Positions 32,801-46,879 of a stretch of DNA of 64,000 nucleotides are shown here, one piece after another. A program made the translations under genes and the position numbers. Numbering within the stretch: the stretch's first letter is position 1; the number at the start of each line of letters is the position of its first letter. The notes under the pieces were generated by a model. It saw only the letters and a program-made list of their open reading frames with translations, made no database searches and was not told where the DNA came from. Source of the DNA: Lanius collurio (taxonomy: Eukaryota; Chordata; Aves; Passeriformes; Laniidae); NCBI GenBank assembly GCA_020086605.1, contig JACBWW010000015.1, positions 18,726,391 through 18,790,390 on the forward strand, in the 5' to 3' direction.

Positions 32801-35800
32801 CCAGTGTAGAATTTATACCTTCTTACACATCAGCTCTGAAATTAATCCTCTTGGTCTAACTGAATCTGAAATAGTCTAACATGGAATAATTTACATGGAT
32901 GAGGGTCTGAAAGAGATGTGTTGCAAGAAAGACAGAAATCAGAAGGATATAAGAAGATAGAAACTTAAGTAAGGGGTAGCTTATTTATAATTCAGATTCA
33001 CTTAGATTTGTGTGTGAATTTGTCCCTTACTCTGTGGGGGAGAAAGCAAGACCTCATTATTATTTCCTGTTGCTAGATGAGACAGATGTAACCATATCAA
33101 TATTTTTTAATTCATATGTACCTGGTTTTAGAAGGAATTATGAAGTAGATATTATTCATCTTTTATTTTTGAGTTGCATGCTGGGAAAACAATGCACTTA
33201 TGTAGATATGAACAGAAATAATCACTGCCTGTTAATAAAAATTAGGAAATATGTTTTCAAATCTTAATATGATTTCTAGAGGAAGAAGCCTCTTGACTTG
33301 AATGGTAAAGGTCTGAAAATGGTCAGACAGAGTCATAGAGCTAAGTGGGGATCCCAATTATGGATTAGCGGTAATGCAAATGTTGCTGCAGAGGGACCAC
33401 TCAGCTTCTGCAGTTCAGGAGCTGTGTCTGTGCCTAGAGCACAGGCATAGAAAACCTCCCTTTCATTATTGTTTTTAATTATCTGCACACTGACAGAGCT
33501 GGAATACCTGCTGCACACAGAGGCCCTTTGTGCAATCCCATCAGCAGAGACTATGCAGCCAAAGCCTGTATTTTTTGCCTTCTGCAGGTCTTTAGCTGAA
33601 TTTTGCTTTCATGCAGATGCCTTTCTTTCTATTTACTCCTTGTCTTCACTGGCTATTTCCCCTGCTCCACTGAACACATGCAACAGATGCAGCCTGATGT
33701 GATGACACCAGCTATCCAGCTGTGATCCTGAAGTTCTCATGTGCAACTATAAGACTCTTGTGTTACTGTAAGGAAGTAAGGATGCACTGCACAAGGGTGG
33801 CCTTGGAGCACAGATGCCTTGGTGATGAGCAGCATGTATCTAGCCCCCTCCCTCTTCATAAAGGAGCTTGCAGGCTTGGACAAAGAGCAAGAAGCTGACA
33901 AGCTCTTCGTTAAACTCAGGAATGAGGTGTTAGTCTATTCTCTAGTCTTCTCATACGTTAGATTTATGTTCAGCGTCTTCTTGTTCATGTTGCTTCTCCC
34001 TGTGTTTTTCCCATGTACTCAACAGGCATGATATACCTTCAATGGACTGCAAAGCAACCAGGAAAATGAGGAGCAAGGGTTGGCAAATGGAAGTTCACTT
34101 TCTTATAGACAGTCACTGAAACTAATCCCCTCTGAGGAAATACTGTCTAAGTTTTATTTCAAGTTATGTTTCCAACTAGAGGCTGCATAGTTTGAGACCA
34201 TGTGAAAACATAAAATACTGTTGGTATACCTTTGATTTGGACCTACTTGGTCATCTGCTGGAAATGCTGTGCCTGTAGCACTGGGAGAAAAAAAGGGGCT
34301 GACTGAGCAATCTGTGTGTCCTGGGGCAGAAGAGTCCAGGCCAAAGCATATGGACAGGTGAGCACAGGCAAAAGGAATACCCACTGAGCAACAGCAAAGA
34401 GTGAGAACTGGAACCAGTCAGAAACAAGGAAATGCAAGGGAACTTGGCCCAAGTTTTTGACCTCTTGTCAGTGCTGAGCTGTTCTAACATGATAGGAAAG
34501 GGGCAGAAATGAGGTAGCTCAACCCTTCTTCACACGAGCATCTTGCCCGTTCCAGAGCCTTTGCCTCCAACTCAGTCTCATTGTGAGGCGTCTAAGGAAT
34601 GATTAATAGCAAAGGATGTAGGCAACTTCTGATGGATGCTCTTGAGGTTCAGGGCTTGTGATAATGCATATCCTCCTTGTTCACCTTACCTGCTTTCCTG
34701 ACGGCTCTGTGCCAAAGATTCATATGGCAGCAAATTTCTACCTGTTGTAGACACATGAAGGATGACTTGTATATATGAGGGCATAAGGTACCCTTTTGTC
34801 AACAGAGAAGCAGGCAGATGAAAGCAAGAATAAAGCGTGGAAAAAGCTGTATGGGTGAGGATGGGGGGAAGTGGCAAAGTTGCTTAAAGCTGGTCTGGGG
34901 AATGAGAACTGACTGTACAAATGCATCAGCAGGAGGATAGATGCTTACAAAGAATGTGTCCATTAGTAAGTGAGGAGGAGGAGGAAAAGAGTGATGAGGG
35001 AAGTCATAGCAACACTATACTTTGTTTAAAATAAAGGAAGAGTGGAAAGTAATAGATATAAGGAAGATAGCTCTTTGAAAGCATCGAGGGGCTAGCAGGA
35101 AGAAATGCAAATCAGCTGGCCCACATCATGCGGATCCGCAAAAAGGCAATAAAGGGACAAACTTAGTGAATTGCTAATCGCTGTTCCTCAGAAATCACCG
35201 AGAGCTGCGGCAGCTCTGGAGGGCAAGGGAGGGGGAGAAGCAAAGGTGAAATTCCACCCTGAGCCTGGCAGGGCTGAGCAATTAAAGCCCAGTCAATCCA
35301 GGAGCAGTCCTCTGGGAAATAACGCAGCAAGTGAACGGAGCAAAGAAAAATCTTTCAGAAAAAAGGAAATGATGAATGATGGCGGGTGGCCTGGTGCAGC
35401 TCTTCTCAAGGTGATAGGAGCAGTGCAAAGTGAATTCCTGAAAGTTAAGCTTTGAACCCTCTGTTGTCGTTCAGGTCTCCATGTTGTTCTCTGGGCAATT
35501 CAGATGGGCAATGTAGGGGGAAGCTTTACATGGATGTATCTCCAAGGCACTTCTAGTATTTGTTGTGAGAAGGGAGTCCTGTGGAGGGAAGGTAAATTCT
35601 ATTTGGGAGTTAATATGATATTTAAACATTAATAGTATTAAATATCATAATGATATATACAGTGTAAACTCATACCAGTAGCATGGTGCCATTTAGGATC
35701 TAAAGGAAGACAGGCAAAAAAGGAGCACAGAATTCAGGGGACAAAGCAAGTGATAAGGGTTTAAAATGTATTCTAATTTCCTACTGTAGTTAGCCTGTTT

Positions 35801-36059
35801 TTCAGGTATTTGCCTGATGTTATTTTATCCCAAAACATCTGCTTTACACAGCAAGGGCTATGTTTTCAATTGGAATCTTCTTCTAAGTAACACAAGGTTT
35901 CTGCCCTGAACCCCAGAAACCTTACCAACTTAAACACTGCCAAAATCTAGGACGTCTCTGCCGGACATTTAAATTTTGTCAGGGTTTTGCCAAAATTCTT
36001 TTACTGAAATACTGAATTCTGATTATCTATGACTGAGAATATATTATAGTTAGACCTAT
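29861..36059. other. Unique non-coding sequence
   Basis: I see no repeat family or gene. There is an A-rich simple stretch at about 29958-29981. Minus frames at 30074-30520 (148 codons) and 31346-31744 (132 codons) are the longest here. Neither has a recognisable motif, and their size fits chance in this amount of DNA. I call no genes. Confidence 0.45.
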
Positions 36060-39000
36060 ACCACAGTAAGAATTGGTTATGGCTGGAAATAGGTGTCAGG
36101 TTTGGTTTTAGTCGGGTTCAATTTTAAGCTGGATCGGGTTTTGGAATAGGATTTGGTCTTATTTGTACCATTGCATACATGCTGGTCCCAGCAAGAGGGA
36201 TCAAGAAGGTACCTTGGAGGGGACAGGGTATTATTGCCCCAATGGCAGCAGCAAGGACCCCTGGTTTCCACTGTGTGAAGTGCTTTCAGGATTCATCATG
36301 TTGATGAGTCAGGCCAGACAACAATTTCAGTCTTTCACTTTTTGCTCTTGCAGGGTTTTAGCAGGTTTTTTTTTTCTTGGAAGTAAGGGGAGGTAGGGGG
36401 AAAGGAAGGGGAGCTGGGATTTTTTAGCAATTTTTAAATTTTTTGTCCATCAGTGTGGCTCTGAATGGCTGCGATTCGAATGCAGTGAAACAGCAAATGT
36501 AACAAAGAAAGAAATACCAGGACAGCTGTATAGCTGGAAAATAACAGTGGGGAAAGTAATAAAAAAAGAGGATCAGATTGGAAAAAGAATGCAAAATACT
36601 TGATGTTAGAACAGAGTGCTCGGGAACGGTGGAAAGGCACAGAGAGCTGAGAGATTTCTAGCAAGTGTTAAGCCTGATGCACGCATCCTTTGCACAACAG
36701 CAAGTGGCTAGGCAGGGAGAATACAAAGAAGCATGACTGACATAAGCACAGTCACCATGCCAATGAGCACAAGTGGCTGTATATATTAATAGGCCAGAGG
36801 GAAGATGTGAATGCAACAGGAGTGCAAGCTACTGAAGGTGAGCTCTATCATCAACAATATGTGGAAGTAGGGTGAGAAATTGACATCCAATTGCACTGCT
36901 CACTCTCTCTGGGAAAAGAGGGTTGTTCAAGTATTTTGGAAATGTACCTCCCAAAGACAGCCCAGGTATTCTGAGGCTGGAGCAGGGGATGGTGGTGGTG
37001 GGACTAGGTAACATGCAGCTAACAGTGCAAAAATACCCAGTGGAGCTGAGCCTGTGCAGCAGCTGGGGACAGATGTTATATCATCAGCACGGCCTTTATT
37101 GGCTAGGGTTAGAAAGCAGCCTGCAGCCAATGACTCAGAAAACTCCTGCTGCTCTCCAGGGCGCCATAGCAGGGAGCTACCCCTGTCCCTGGTGAGCAAA
37201 CCTGGGCTGCTGTGGCTCCTGGAGGGGCTGAGACCAGACAGCCAATCTCAGCTCATATGACACAGCTCAGGTTTCCAGGATTTAAACTCCCTGCTTTGTG
37301 CTTTCCCTTATTTCTAAAACATAGGGGCAGATAGGAACACACTCCCTATTTCCAGTCCTTGGTCTGAATGCCTGGGCACCCTTTCCAATCTCTCTGCCAG
37401 TGTAGCTGTTCTTGTTCTGTGGATTGTCCTGGCTCTGTCACCCTCTCAGTGTGTTAACGACTGAGCACAGTAAACATGCAAATGACTGGGATGTTTTAAC
37501 ACTGGGGACAGCTATTCTCCTTGACTGACAGCCAGGCTTCCACTGGCACATTGGTTTTCATGGTATGAGGGTGAATGCATATGTAGCTAAACAGTGGAGC
37601 TTTCATAAACATTTCAGGAGCTATTGTGTGTCTCTGTGCATGTACACACACATGGACTTCTTGCTCCATGTGGGAGACCACTTTTCTCTCTGAATGCAGG
37701 TGGGTTCTGCTTTAACTGTGGCTCTTCATTTATTGCTGTGGCTTCTCATCACTTCTCTCCAGCATTAGAGCTGCCTTGCACAGAATTTGTCTTGCTCCGT
37801 AAGCAGACCCCCAGTTTTGTGCTCCATGCCTGTGCCATTTCTTTGCTTGGCAGAGTATTGGGAAGCCTTTTGCTTATTGAGTTTGTATCTGAAGCGCCTC
37901 ATATAATTTCATCTTTTTTGTTCAGTCCTTCTACCTGCCAGTGGCTACTCCTGGTTGAGAAACATCTGCCTTCTAGTTTTGTCCTCCCAGTCAGGTTACC
38001 AGCCCTTTTATTTCCTTGCAAAATGCTCTCCATTGTGTTTGCACACATATTACATAGCACCTGGTGGCTGTAGCAAATCTGACAGGTGCAAATGTGAAAA
38101 CTAAATAGTTTCTGAGATATTTAAGAGCTAACCCAGCAATTTCGTCCTCTTTCAATATTTACGTTTCTTTGAGGGAATTCCTTCTTTTTGGTTAAAAACA
38201 CCTGAAAAAGTCCTTGGCTGAATTTTTAGCTGTTCATTTTTTAGCAGATTTCTACTGGTCTTTGTGATTGCTATCTTCATTCTTTTTTCCTTGTAGAGAT
38301 GGATAAGGAAAACTTGCAGGAATGTGCTAAAATGCATGCAAAAAAAAAAAAGTTGTGATATATGCTAGCATAATAGCAAGTAGTGAAGAGGGAATTTAGT
38401 AGGCTGGAAGAGTTTTCTAAAGCCCTACTCAACATTTAATTTTATGATTCTTAATGACAAATGGTGATTGTGAATATTCATGAATTTTTCCCTGGGTTAA
38501 TGTCATAACCTTTGCAGTAAAAAGGCTGTTTTCACCGGTAATAACTACCTTTCAATTTATTTATGCTTCTTTTTTTCTTGTTTTACAGAAATAGACCCTA
38601 AATTAACATTCAAAATGCAAGAAAGTATTTTGCATGTTTGTTTGCTGGGGGAAGGGGACAATATATTTTATAAGTCTTATCATGTTGTATCTTTATTGAG
38701 ACAATGCAGTTTTTTACTTTCAAACTCTTGAATTTTTATCTGAGCATTTTTAGAGTGCTGGAAAAGATGTCTCAATTCAGCTTTACTGAAGAGACAACTC
38801 AGCATGTAGTATGAAGAATTTGTTTGTCTTTTTAAGCATGAAGAATTTGCCTGTCTTTGTTTTTGTTTTTTTTCCCAGTTATTCTAAGCATTCATTTAGT
38901 GTTTGATCAGTAATTACCTTATATCCTTTCCCCTGGACAGTATTCCCTCTTCTCCTTCCTTTTTCCTGCCTATGATTATATTTGGTGCCTTGCAGTCATT

Positions 39001-39679
39001 ATGTCTTACTCTGCTGCACTGAACTGGATGTGCCCTTTATCTGTCCATAAGCCTAATTTATTCAAATCATTTTAAATTTGCTTGCTCTGTGCACCATTTT
39101 ACACTTACGTGCTATCAGCAAAAAATTCCGCTTTAAAAATTATATCCTCTGAGAACCATTTATATAAAACTTGAATAAAAATGGGTAGGGTGCTTAAATT
39201 TGGGAGTACTGCCTTGTTCCTGTCCCTCCAGTCACCCTGAAGTGTGCTGTTTTGCTGACACTTTGCTTCTTGTCCCACAGATAATTTTGAAGGCATTTGC
39301 TATTGTGCTTTTTCTGTGCTGTGCTTTACTCGTTCTCCAGAACAATCTCTCTATGTCAGGTGCAGCACCAAATGAATCTCTTCCATCTGGATAAATTATG
39401 CCCGTCACTTCACTTTTGACTCTCTGTTGAGAAATGTACTGAGAGAACTTAAAGCACATTTGACAGACATGACATGAATCCATCTGCCTCTCCATCCACG
39501 GGCTGGCCGATTCTACATGTTGCATAACCCCATCCCATATTAATGCTTCCAATATCCGTTCTGTGGCTGCAGCTGGGATTACTGGTGAATGGACTCCTAA
39601 ATCCTCACTTGACTTAAAAAAAGGAAAAAAAAATCTTTCTTTTTTTTTTTTTGTTTGTTTCTTGGTTTGGTTTTAGATA
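36060..39679. other. Unique non-coding sequence, one degenerate repeat patch
   Basis: A loose periodic pattern of GGGTT / ATTTT words lies at about 36098-36152. The plus frame 37624-38073 (149 codons) has no domain. A near-tandem pair built on TGAAGAATTTG...TGTCTTT lies at about 38813-38859. Part of 39000-39550 may be older LINE sequence continuing from the element to the right, but I could not match it convincingly. Confidence 0.4.
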
Positions 39680-40145
39680 CTATTATTTTTAAAAGGTAAA
39701 GTTGGAGTAGTTACTTTCTAGGCATCTCCAGATACACCATCCTCAGGAAGCTATCAAGCAGTATTACTATAGGTTTGCCAATTTCCCTTGCTATTTCCTT
39801 CCAAATTCAGAGATGCAGTTAATCTAAGTCTTAGGTCCTGTCAACTTTTAATAGTTCTAATTAACTAACTACCTGTCCAGATTGGATCATAAAGCCTTTT
39901 AACATTTCATTTTTTCCCCTCATGAAAATGGATCCCTGTTTCCAGGATGTGACCTTCAACTTCTTCTGTAAATACTCAGGCAAAGGATATTAATTCAGGC
40001 TCAGTGCAGCATCAGTCTCATCTGTCACTGACTTCTCACTCATTCTCTTTCATGGCCTCCCTGATTCCATCCCTGGTCATCTGCTTTTCATATATCAGAT
40101 GAAAGATTTCCATTGAGTTTCTTCACATCCTTGCCATTTTTAAAA
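39680..40145 (-). mobile_element. Eroded LINE ORF2 relic (CR1/L2-like), minus strand
   Basis: Read on the minus strand, this stretch follows the nucleotide pattern of an old CR1-type ORF2 between endonuclease and reverse transcriptase. It passes from an A-rich TTTTTAAAAATGGCAAGGA start at about 40145, through AGTATTTACAGAAGAAG at about 39980, to AATAGCAAGGGAAATTGGCA and TAGTAATACTGCTTGATAGC at about 39750-39800. No frame survives. The resemblance is clear in words and order but weak in detail, so the subfamily is left open. An A/T homopolymer patch (about 39617-39680) lies at its left edge. Confidence 0.5.
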
Positions 40146-41289
40146 AAAGCATTTGGTACTCCAGCGTTTCCTGCCACTGTTTATAATTGTTCCATTTTGA
40201 ATGCCATGCCATTGGCAGACCTGCTAAGTAATATAATAACAGTGCAATAGAGGAAACTGAAATTGTGGTTGGGGCCTGGGTGGCAAAGTCCTCTGGATCT
40301 GGATATATTGAGGTGGAAGTGGCTCTACTTTTACAGCGTGTGGCACAAGACCAGAACCTGGCCTTGTGTGTGAAATAGCTCATAAATTACCCAAGTCTTT
40401 TTAGCACAGCAGAGCGGTGATGCTGCCTCATGTTAGGAGCTCTAAACAATGTTTTGTAGGGCAATTACATAGAAACATGAAACTTGCCAGAACACCTTTT
40501 GGAAGAAAGCTTATATTTCCTCATGAAGAAAAATATCAGACCTGGTTCTGAAGTAAATACCTTTTTCTTCCTAGAAGGTTATAACTGCTGTGTGTCTACA
40601 CTTGGTGTTTTTGTGGCACCTCAGTACGTTTTTGTGTTTGATTACATGGCTATGTTTGATTTACGGTGTTGTGTTCCATCCCACTGTCATTATAAGCTCA
40701 AGTCCCCTGGTGATAAACTTTTTCCTTTCACACATGAAGATGTTACACATCAGAGACCTGCTGTGAGGTTCCCCGTATGTAGGGAGGGCATGGAGGGAGT
40801 TGCCTTGGGAGAGATGTTTCTGGTGTGCAACTGAGGTGACTCCTGACAGCTCTGTGACCCGGAAAGCACATTCAAGCGGCAGCTAAAACATAAACAGGCC
40901 CCCAAGCCTGCAGGCATTGCTCGCCTGCTTTTGCAGATTATTAAGCGGATAAGAGAGGGCAGAGGTGATGTAAAATGACCATAGTTTATCTATGAGGTCT
41001 CTGTAGCCTGCTTGAGAGGTGGCAGGTTTGCCAGTGGGCTGCAGAAGGCACATTGCTTGTACCAGCACCTTGCACTGGAGCAGAGCTGTGTAGTGGGGTG
41101 AGGAGTTTTTTTGTAGGACCAACTATTGCTCTGGTGAGGATGTGTAGCCACAGTACACCTTGTAGCTGGAGTAGAGAATGCTGCCACAGAAAGTCTTTTA
41201 TCTTAGCAGTCACTGTACTTTCTACCCTTTTTTTTGGTTTTGTACCTTAATGTCCTAAATCATACTCTCTGTTGTTTAATACCACATCT
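40146..41289. other. Unique or unrecognised sequence between LINE pieces
   Basis: If the flanking pieces are one element, this interval contains unrecognisable ORF2 or a later insertion. The plus frame at 40484-40834 (116 codons) is not recognised. Confidence 0.35.
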
Positions 41290-41480
41290 GGCATTCTTCC
41301 CTTCCTTGTTTATGTACACATTACATTAGAAAGCCGTTCTCTACCAGATCAAGCTTTGCTTCCTCCTCTTATCTACTCTGAGGTCTAGATAATCAAACTC
41401 TCCCACAATCACTGCCACAGTCTTTCACATGTTTTGCTTCTCATATGCTATGCTTCACACCTCCTTCACAGTTAAACTGT
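41290..41480 (-). mobile_element. Eroded LINE endonuclease-region relic, minus strand
   Basis: Plus-strand words TCTACCAGATCAAGCTTTGC and GGTCTAGATAATCAAACTCTC, then CCCACAATCACTGCCACAG, are the complement of the CR1-type endonuclease region that encodes the conserved Asp-Phe-Asn-Tyr-Pro-like segment. Its orientation and order relative to 39680-40145 fit one original element, with 5' to the right. Confidence 0.45.
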
Positions 41481-44400
41481 GCACAACACATTTGTTTTAG
41501 TACATCTCCAGTGTAGGTATAATCCACAGCGCTCTGCTGCAACCTAGTTTATCCCAGGCTTCAATCTTCAAGATGGGCCAGATTGTCTTTTGGAAACATT
41601 AGAGGTCTCTAGAGATGAAAAAGGAAAGGAGGGAAAACCAGAAATATTTCTCTGATTCTTTGTGCATATGGCATACTCAGTTCTAGCCAAGTCTTTATTA
41701 ATTTAAATTAAAAATTGTTCTGACTTTATTTCAAAATACAGATAAGGTGTTGCACTTCAGTACACTGTTGTTTTCCCAGTTAAACTTTTTCAGTCAGCAA
41801 AAGCATAAATAATGTAAAATGTGATATCACTTGAGGAAAAAATTCTAGTGCTCTTTGTCATGTTCTGTAGTGGAAATGCCACTAGACAGCATTAGAGATT
41901 TAAATATGTTGGTCTATCTCAGGACATGACCTGCTTCCAACTTATTCTGAAAAAGAAATACAGAATTCTCATTTCAGTTGTTTTTATTTTGTTGTCTGTG
42001 TTTTTCTCTGATTTGATATGTGATCATCAAAAGTCTTTCTGCCAACCAGTGTAGGTATTTTTTAGTGCTGACAGTGTACTCAATGTTGGCATTTAAGCTA
42101 AAGCTCAAGCAGTACCTGGTTGTGCTTTAGCATAGCACTTGCTGTTTCTTTCCCACATGGGAAGACATACAACTTCATTGGTAGTTTGGTTTCATGAAGG
42201 TGGGTGAGGGCCTGTGTAAGCAATAGCAGTGCCTTCAGAACTGATAGTACTTAGAGGCCAAAATAGAAATAAAAATTCCCTGAAGTCTGAGCGTATTGTG
42301 TTTGGTAAGGATTACCGAGGAAAGAAGTACTTTGAATGTTTGTGTGGAAATGACACTGGAAATCTCCGTGGGGCTAATTTACACTGGAATCCTAGTTAGA
42401 AGAGAGATCCACACCACTGCCAGCCCATGTACCTGCCATCACCCCAGCCAGAAAGACTCATGAGGGTCGTGGATGTCTTCTACTACTTAGGTCAACACTG
42501 CTGTTGGAAGAGACATCTTTTCCTTTTTTTATTTCCAGCTGAAGGGCCTTCTCAAGGAGTCCCCTGTGTTGTACTCCAGCAGCAGCCACTGCATCAAATC
42601 AGGGGCTGCATCATTGTACCCCTCTTTTGTTGCAGAAGAGGCCCAGCTGCCTCCATACCCTTTTCTCCCTGAGTAGGTAAGTGACTGTTGCTGTTACATT
42701 TGCCAGCCCCCCTGGGAGACAGACAGATGAAGCTGTGCTCCTGAGACCTGAACATATAATTTACAACACGCAATTTATGTCGCATCATACCTAGCTGGAG
42801 CTCTAGTGCCTGGAGTACCCGAAATACATCTACAAATAGATCTTGTCATGTCAAAAGTGAAATGGAAGGTGATAGTAATTGTGGACTACATAATTAGAAA
42901 GCAAGAATCAGAGTGTCTAACTAATGGCAACACCTGGAATACCTGCACAAGAAGCTAATCAAAAGTCAGCCTGGAAATCCAGGGAAAGCCTATATATGGC
43001 TGGTTTTGCCCCTTAAAACAACTGCTCAGAACATTGCAAATTATACTCCGATCACACTTCTGCTGGTGTGAACCGCATGGAAATAAACCTTAAAACAATA
43101 ATCTGACTTTTCAAGAAGGTTACATCCACAAACATGTACAAAGCTGGACACGGTAGATTTTTCAAAATGTAGAATCTATCTATAAAATCATGGTGACTCC
43201 AAGTCTAATAAAGTTTGCTTGATGTTATGGAGCCTAAAAGTCTGTCAGAAGTACAGGGTAGGAGGAGAAGGAGGAGGGAAAAGCAGCTTTAGGGCCATGT
43301 GAAAACAAAGCCTTTCTTCTCTCCTTTTAAATATTTCTGCTGAGCCTGATTGAACACAGGATGAAAAGCTGCTGTCTTGAGATTTGAGGAAAGCAAAGGA
43401 TTTCTGTCTCCACTATTACATTGAAAAGTTCTTTACTGCATGAAAGGTCATCCCTTCTAAACGTCCTCAGGCTTGTGGCTTAAGTTTTGGGGGAACAGAG
43501 CTGCTGGTACCATGGAAATCTGTTATCAATAGGATGTGGTATCTTTGAGTAATCCATGTTCTCAGGAACATTAGCTTTCTGTTCTTTATATTAATTTTAC
43601 ATTGAACCTTGAGTTAAATATTTTGAGAATGAGGTTTTCACTTGTAAAAGTAGCATGGTGGCATAGAGGGGTGGTGTGTTTTGACAAAAACTCCATTAGT
43701 GCATAGTAAGAATGTCAGAGTAATGATCTGAGGTGTTGTACTGAGACTGGCAGTCACAGTGTCAGTATGAGCAGTGGACTCTTCCAGAATCAGGCCTAAA
43801 TATATAACGTTGTTTTTGAGCTGATGTTTCTCTCTATTATGTAGATTGTCAAAACCACACCTAGCATACATTAGAGCCTTGTCGTGACGACTGTTTGGAA
43901 AAAAACCCTTTTTTTTCCCAAACCTTGGTTGGAAAAAATCCCCAAAACCTTCTGCTGTCAAAATATAGCATTTTTCAAAAATACAAAATGTTTCATGGAA
44001 GTGTGTTTGTTTCAATGAAAATTTCTCAGGGAAAACTTCTTTCTCAGGGCTAGGCTGGAATTTTTAGGGAAAAAGAGAAGAAAAGAGAAAATGACTCCCT
44101 GGGAAATAATGTGACCAGCTGGGGCACTGGTGACCCCATATGTGTCCAGTCTGGGTGCAAAAGTGATTTGTACTGCATGTCTGCCTATCTACCTGCCTTT
44201 CCAATTTCTCTCTGCCTTGTCAGAGGTATTTTGTGATGTGAATGGTTCACCATTCTCCAGTCCAGAGTTACTCTGTAAGTCAGGGGTTAGATTCCTGGTA
44301 TACATCATAGAGGCCAGAGTTCCTGTAGGGATAAAGCAGGACATGAATTTAAACTCGGCTTTTCCACTTGTAAGCAGGCAAGTTGATCACCTTCTTATTA

Positions 44401-46879
44401 CTCCAGTGGTGGATATGGGTCCAAATGTCCCCTCTTAACTTTTTCCCTTTTTAAAAGATTTTCATTCAATGCTGAAGTGAAAGTCAGCTCTGAAACTGGG
44501 CTTTCCCTCCTGTCCGTGAAATAAAATAATTATATTCCTGATTGCTTTTAAAGTACATTGTCCATTAGGTAAAACCACCATAAAGCTGGCTGTAGTTCAG
44601 TAGATGCTAGACCCAGTCATGAATGGTTGATATGCAGACTTTAACTAGTGCTCAGGGGAAGGTTTTATGTGTTTGGGTGAGCAGAAGAGGAAATCCTGCC
44701 TACCAAGGAGCATTTTTTTTTGTACTCACTTGATCTTCTCAGTTTGAAGATGTTGCAGGCTCTTCTGTAAGAGTAGCTGCTATTGTGATGTTTATAGTAA
44801 AAACCAAGAGTTAACTTCACTTTGAAGACAGGAGAGGGTTGAAGTCAGCACCAGGTTCTGGCGGCTGCTATGTCTGAGTTGTGTAGTATGCTAATGAAAA
44901 TAGTGTTAACATGAACAATGCACAGTTGTGCTTTCAACCATATTTTCAGGTCAAGAGCATCCTCTTGCATTCTCACTCGATTATGTATCAAAGTGAAGGG
45001 AAGTAGGACTGTAGTCTGCTTTCTCCTCACCTCATTTCATGCTATTTATTGTTTGAAGCAGGTGGGAAGAGGCAAGCAGGCTCATCTTGGACTCTGGTGC
45101 TGTAAGAAACTGGTCCATGGAAAGCTCATACAGGAGCTGTTATCTCATCTTTTCTTCTTCTTCCTTCGTTCCTGACCAACCACAGCTTATTCCACAGGAA
45201 GCATTTTCGAGAGAATCATGTATCACTGACATCTTCAACATAAACCACTTAAACACAGATTCAAAGATTCACCTTTAGACATTTCCATTGAAGTTGTTTT
45301 AAAAGAAAAACATGAAGAGGAAAATTCTGTTCTCCATGATATGCTTATAAATCTGGTGCAACATTACTGAAATCAAGAGCTAAAATGGAAATAAGGCCTG
45401 GAAATTTTATCATCTGGCTCAGAAAACAGGACTCTACAAAGGCCCTGATTCATTGTGGAGGAAAGCCAAGTCCATACCAAATGTTCACATTAATTTGATA
45501 ATTTGATTTAGGACTTGGCTGGTAAGGCAAGGTGACCTCCTAAATCCTTGACTTCAGTCAACTTGAACCATTCTTGAAATGTTATAAGATATTATTGAAG
45601 ACAGGCACTGCTCTAACTGCAGAAGGGCACAGATTTGGAATGTATTATTATTGAGTGATTGGGCAGCCTAGTCCCAGACTGTGATGCAAGTGTGGTGAGT
45701 GCTGGAAAAAAACAGAGAATAAGGAGCATAAGTCCCACATACTTTTCCAGGTGCAGGGGAGACATATAATATTCAGGTATTAGTTCACTATTACAATACT
45801 TGTAGGTGGTCTTTGTTCTGTGTACAGTTGTCCAAGCCCAGCAACATGCAGACCTTCCAAGTATCTAGTCTTGGAAAGCTCACCCATCAAAAAAAGGCAC
45901 TTTTCCAAATGTTGTGCTGTGAATGGCAGCCTGGCCCCAAACCCTGTTCATCCAAAGAAGTGGATGGAATGATGTGAACAGGTAAGTTACTTGAATGGCT
46001 TTGGAACAGAAGGGAAAACTGCAGTCTTGCATATTGTGTGGTTGAAGCAACAGGTGAATTAATATGCCACATTTCCCATTGTAACTCCACATTGCAGGTA
46101 TAGCCTTATTTGGGGGAATAATATGGGAGATACTGTTTTTTATTTACAAACTATTTTTTCATAGTAATTGTATGAATTTGAACACAATGATACAGGGGTT
46201 TTATTTATTTAAAATAAGAAAAGGAAGATCTATAGAATTCATGTGTTCCAACTAAAAATCTCCAATAATCTATTATTAAATCATTAAAATATTTTAAACT
46301 AAATTGGTTGTAATATTTTTATGAACAGCTAGCTTGTGAAGGCAGCAGTTTCCTACCATACGCAAGAAAAAGCATTTCACAGGCACGAAAAACTAGTGCA
46401 CCAAATTCCAGGCTATAAATAAAGCAATTGTAAAATGTAAATGCTTAGAAACACTAGCTAACTTCAGCCAACAAAGAGGGATCAGAAATTTATAGCCTTG
46501 TTACTGGTAATTACAGACGCATTCTTTTCTGATCTGTATTCCCAGCCAAGACATAAAAGTGTCCTGGTGCATTACCTGCTCAGAACTGAGTCACTCCGAA
46601 CACACATGTTCCAGAAAGCAAATCTGTGGCCATGCTAGCACATGGAGCTCTGCATGTGCTGCTGTAAATGTATCTGTCTACCTTTTAAGCAAAGTAACTG
46701 AAAGCCCCTCAGGGTGTTCTTACGAAATGTAAATTCACTGACTTGGAGACCTCAGCAAAAAATCGCTGCTTTTAGTGGATGGCAGTTTAACCCCCTCCTT
46801 CCCATAATAAAGTGAGGAAAAAGAAATTCAGTCCATGGTTGTTTTTACGTATGTGCAGCATTTGTCTTTTTTCTTCTTC
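41481..46879. other. Unique non-coding sequence
   Basis: No gene is recognised. A stretch at about 43900-44060 repeats GGAAAA / TTTTCC-like words (AAAAAACCC, GGTTGGAAAAAATCCCC, GAAAATTTCTCAGGGAAAA) and may be the remains of an old repeat. The minus frame 43638-44015 (125 codons) crosses it and has no domain. Confidence 0.45.

Noticed and set aside
37624..38073. 149-codon plus frame
   Set aside because: It has no recognisable domain, no convincing splice signals, and a length that is plausible by chance in 64 kb on six frames.
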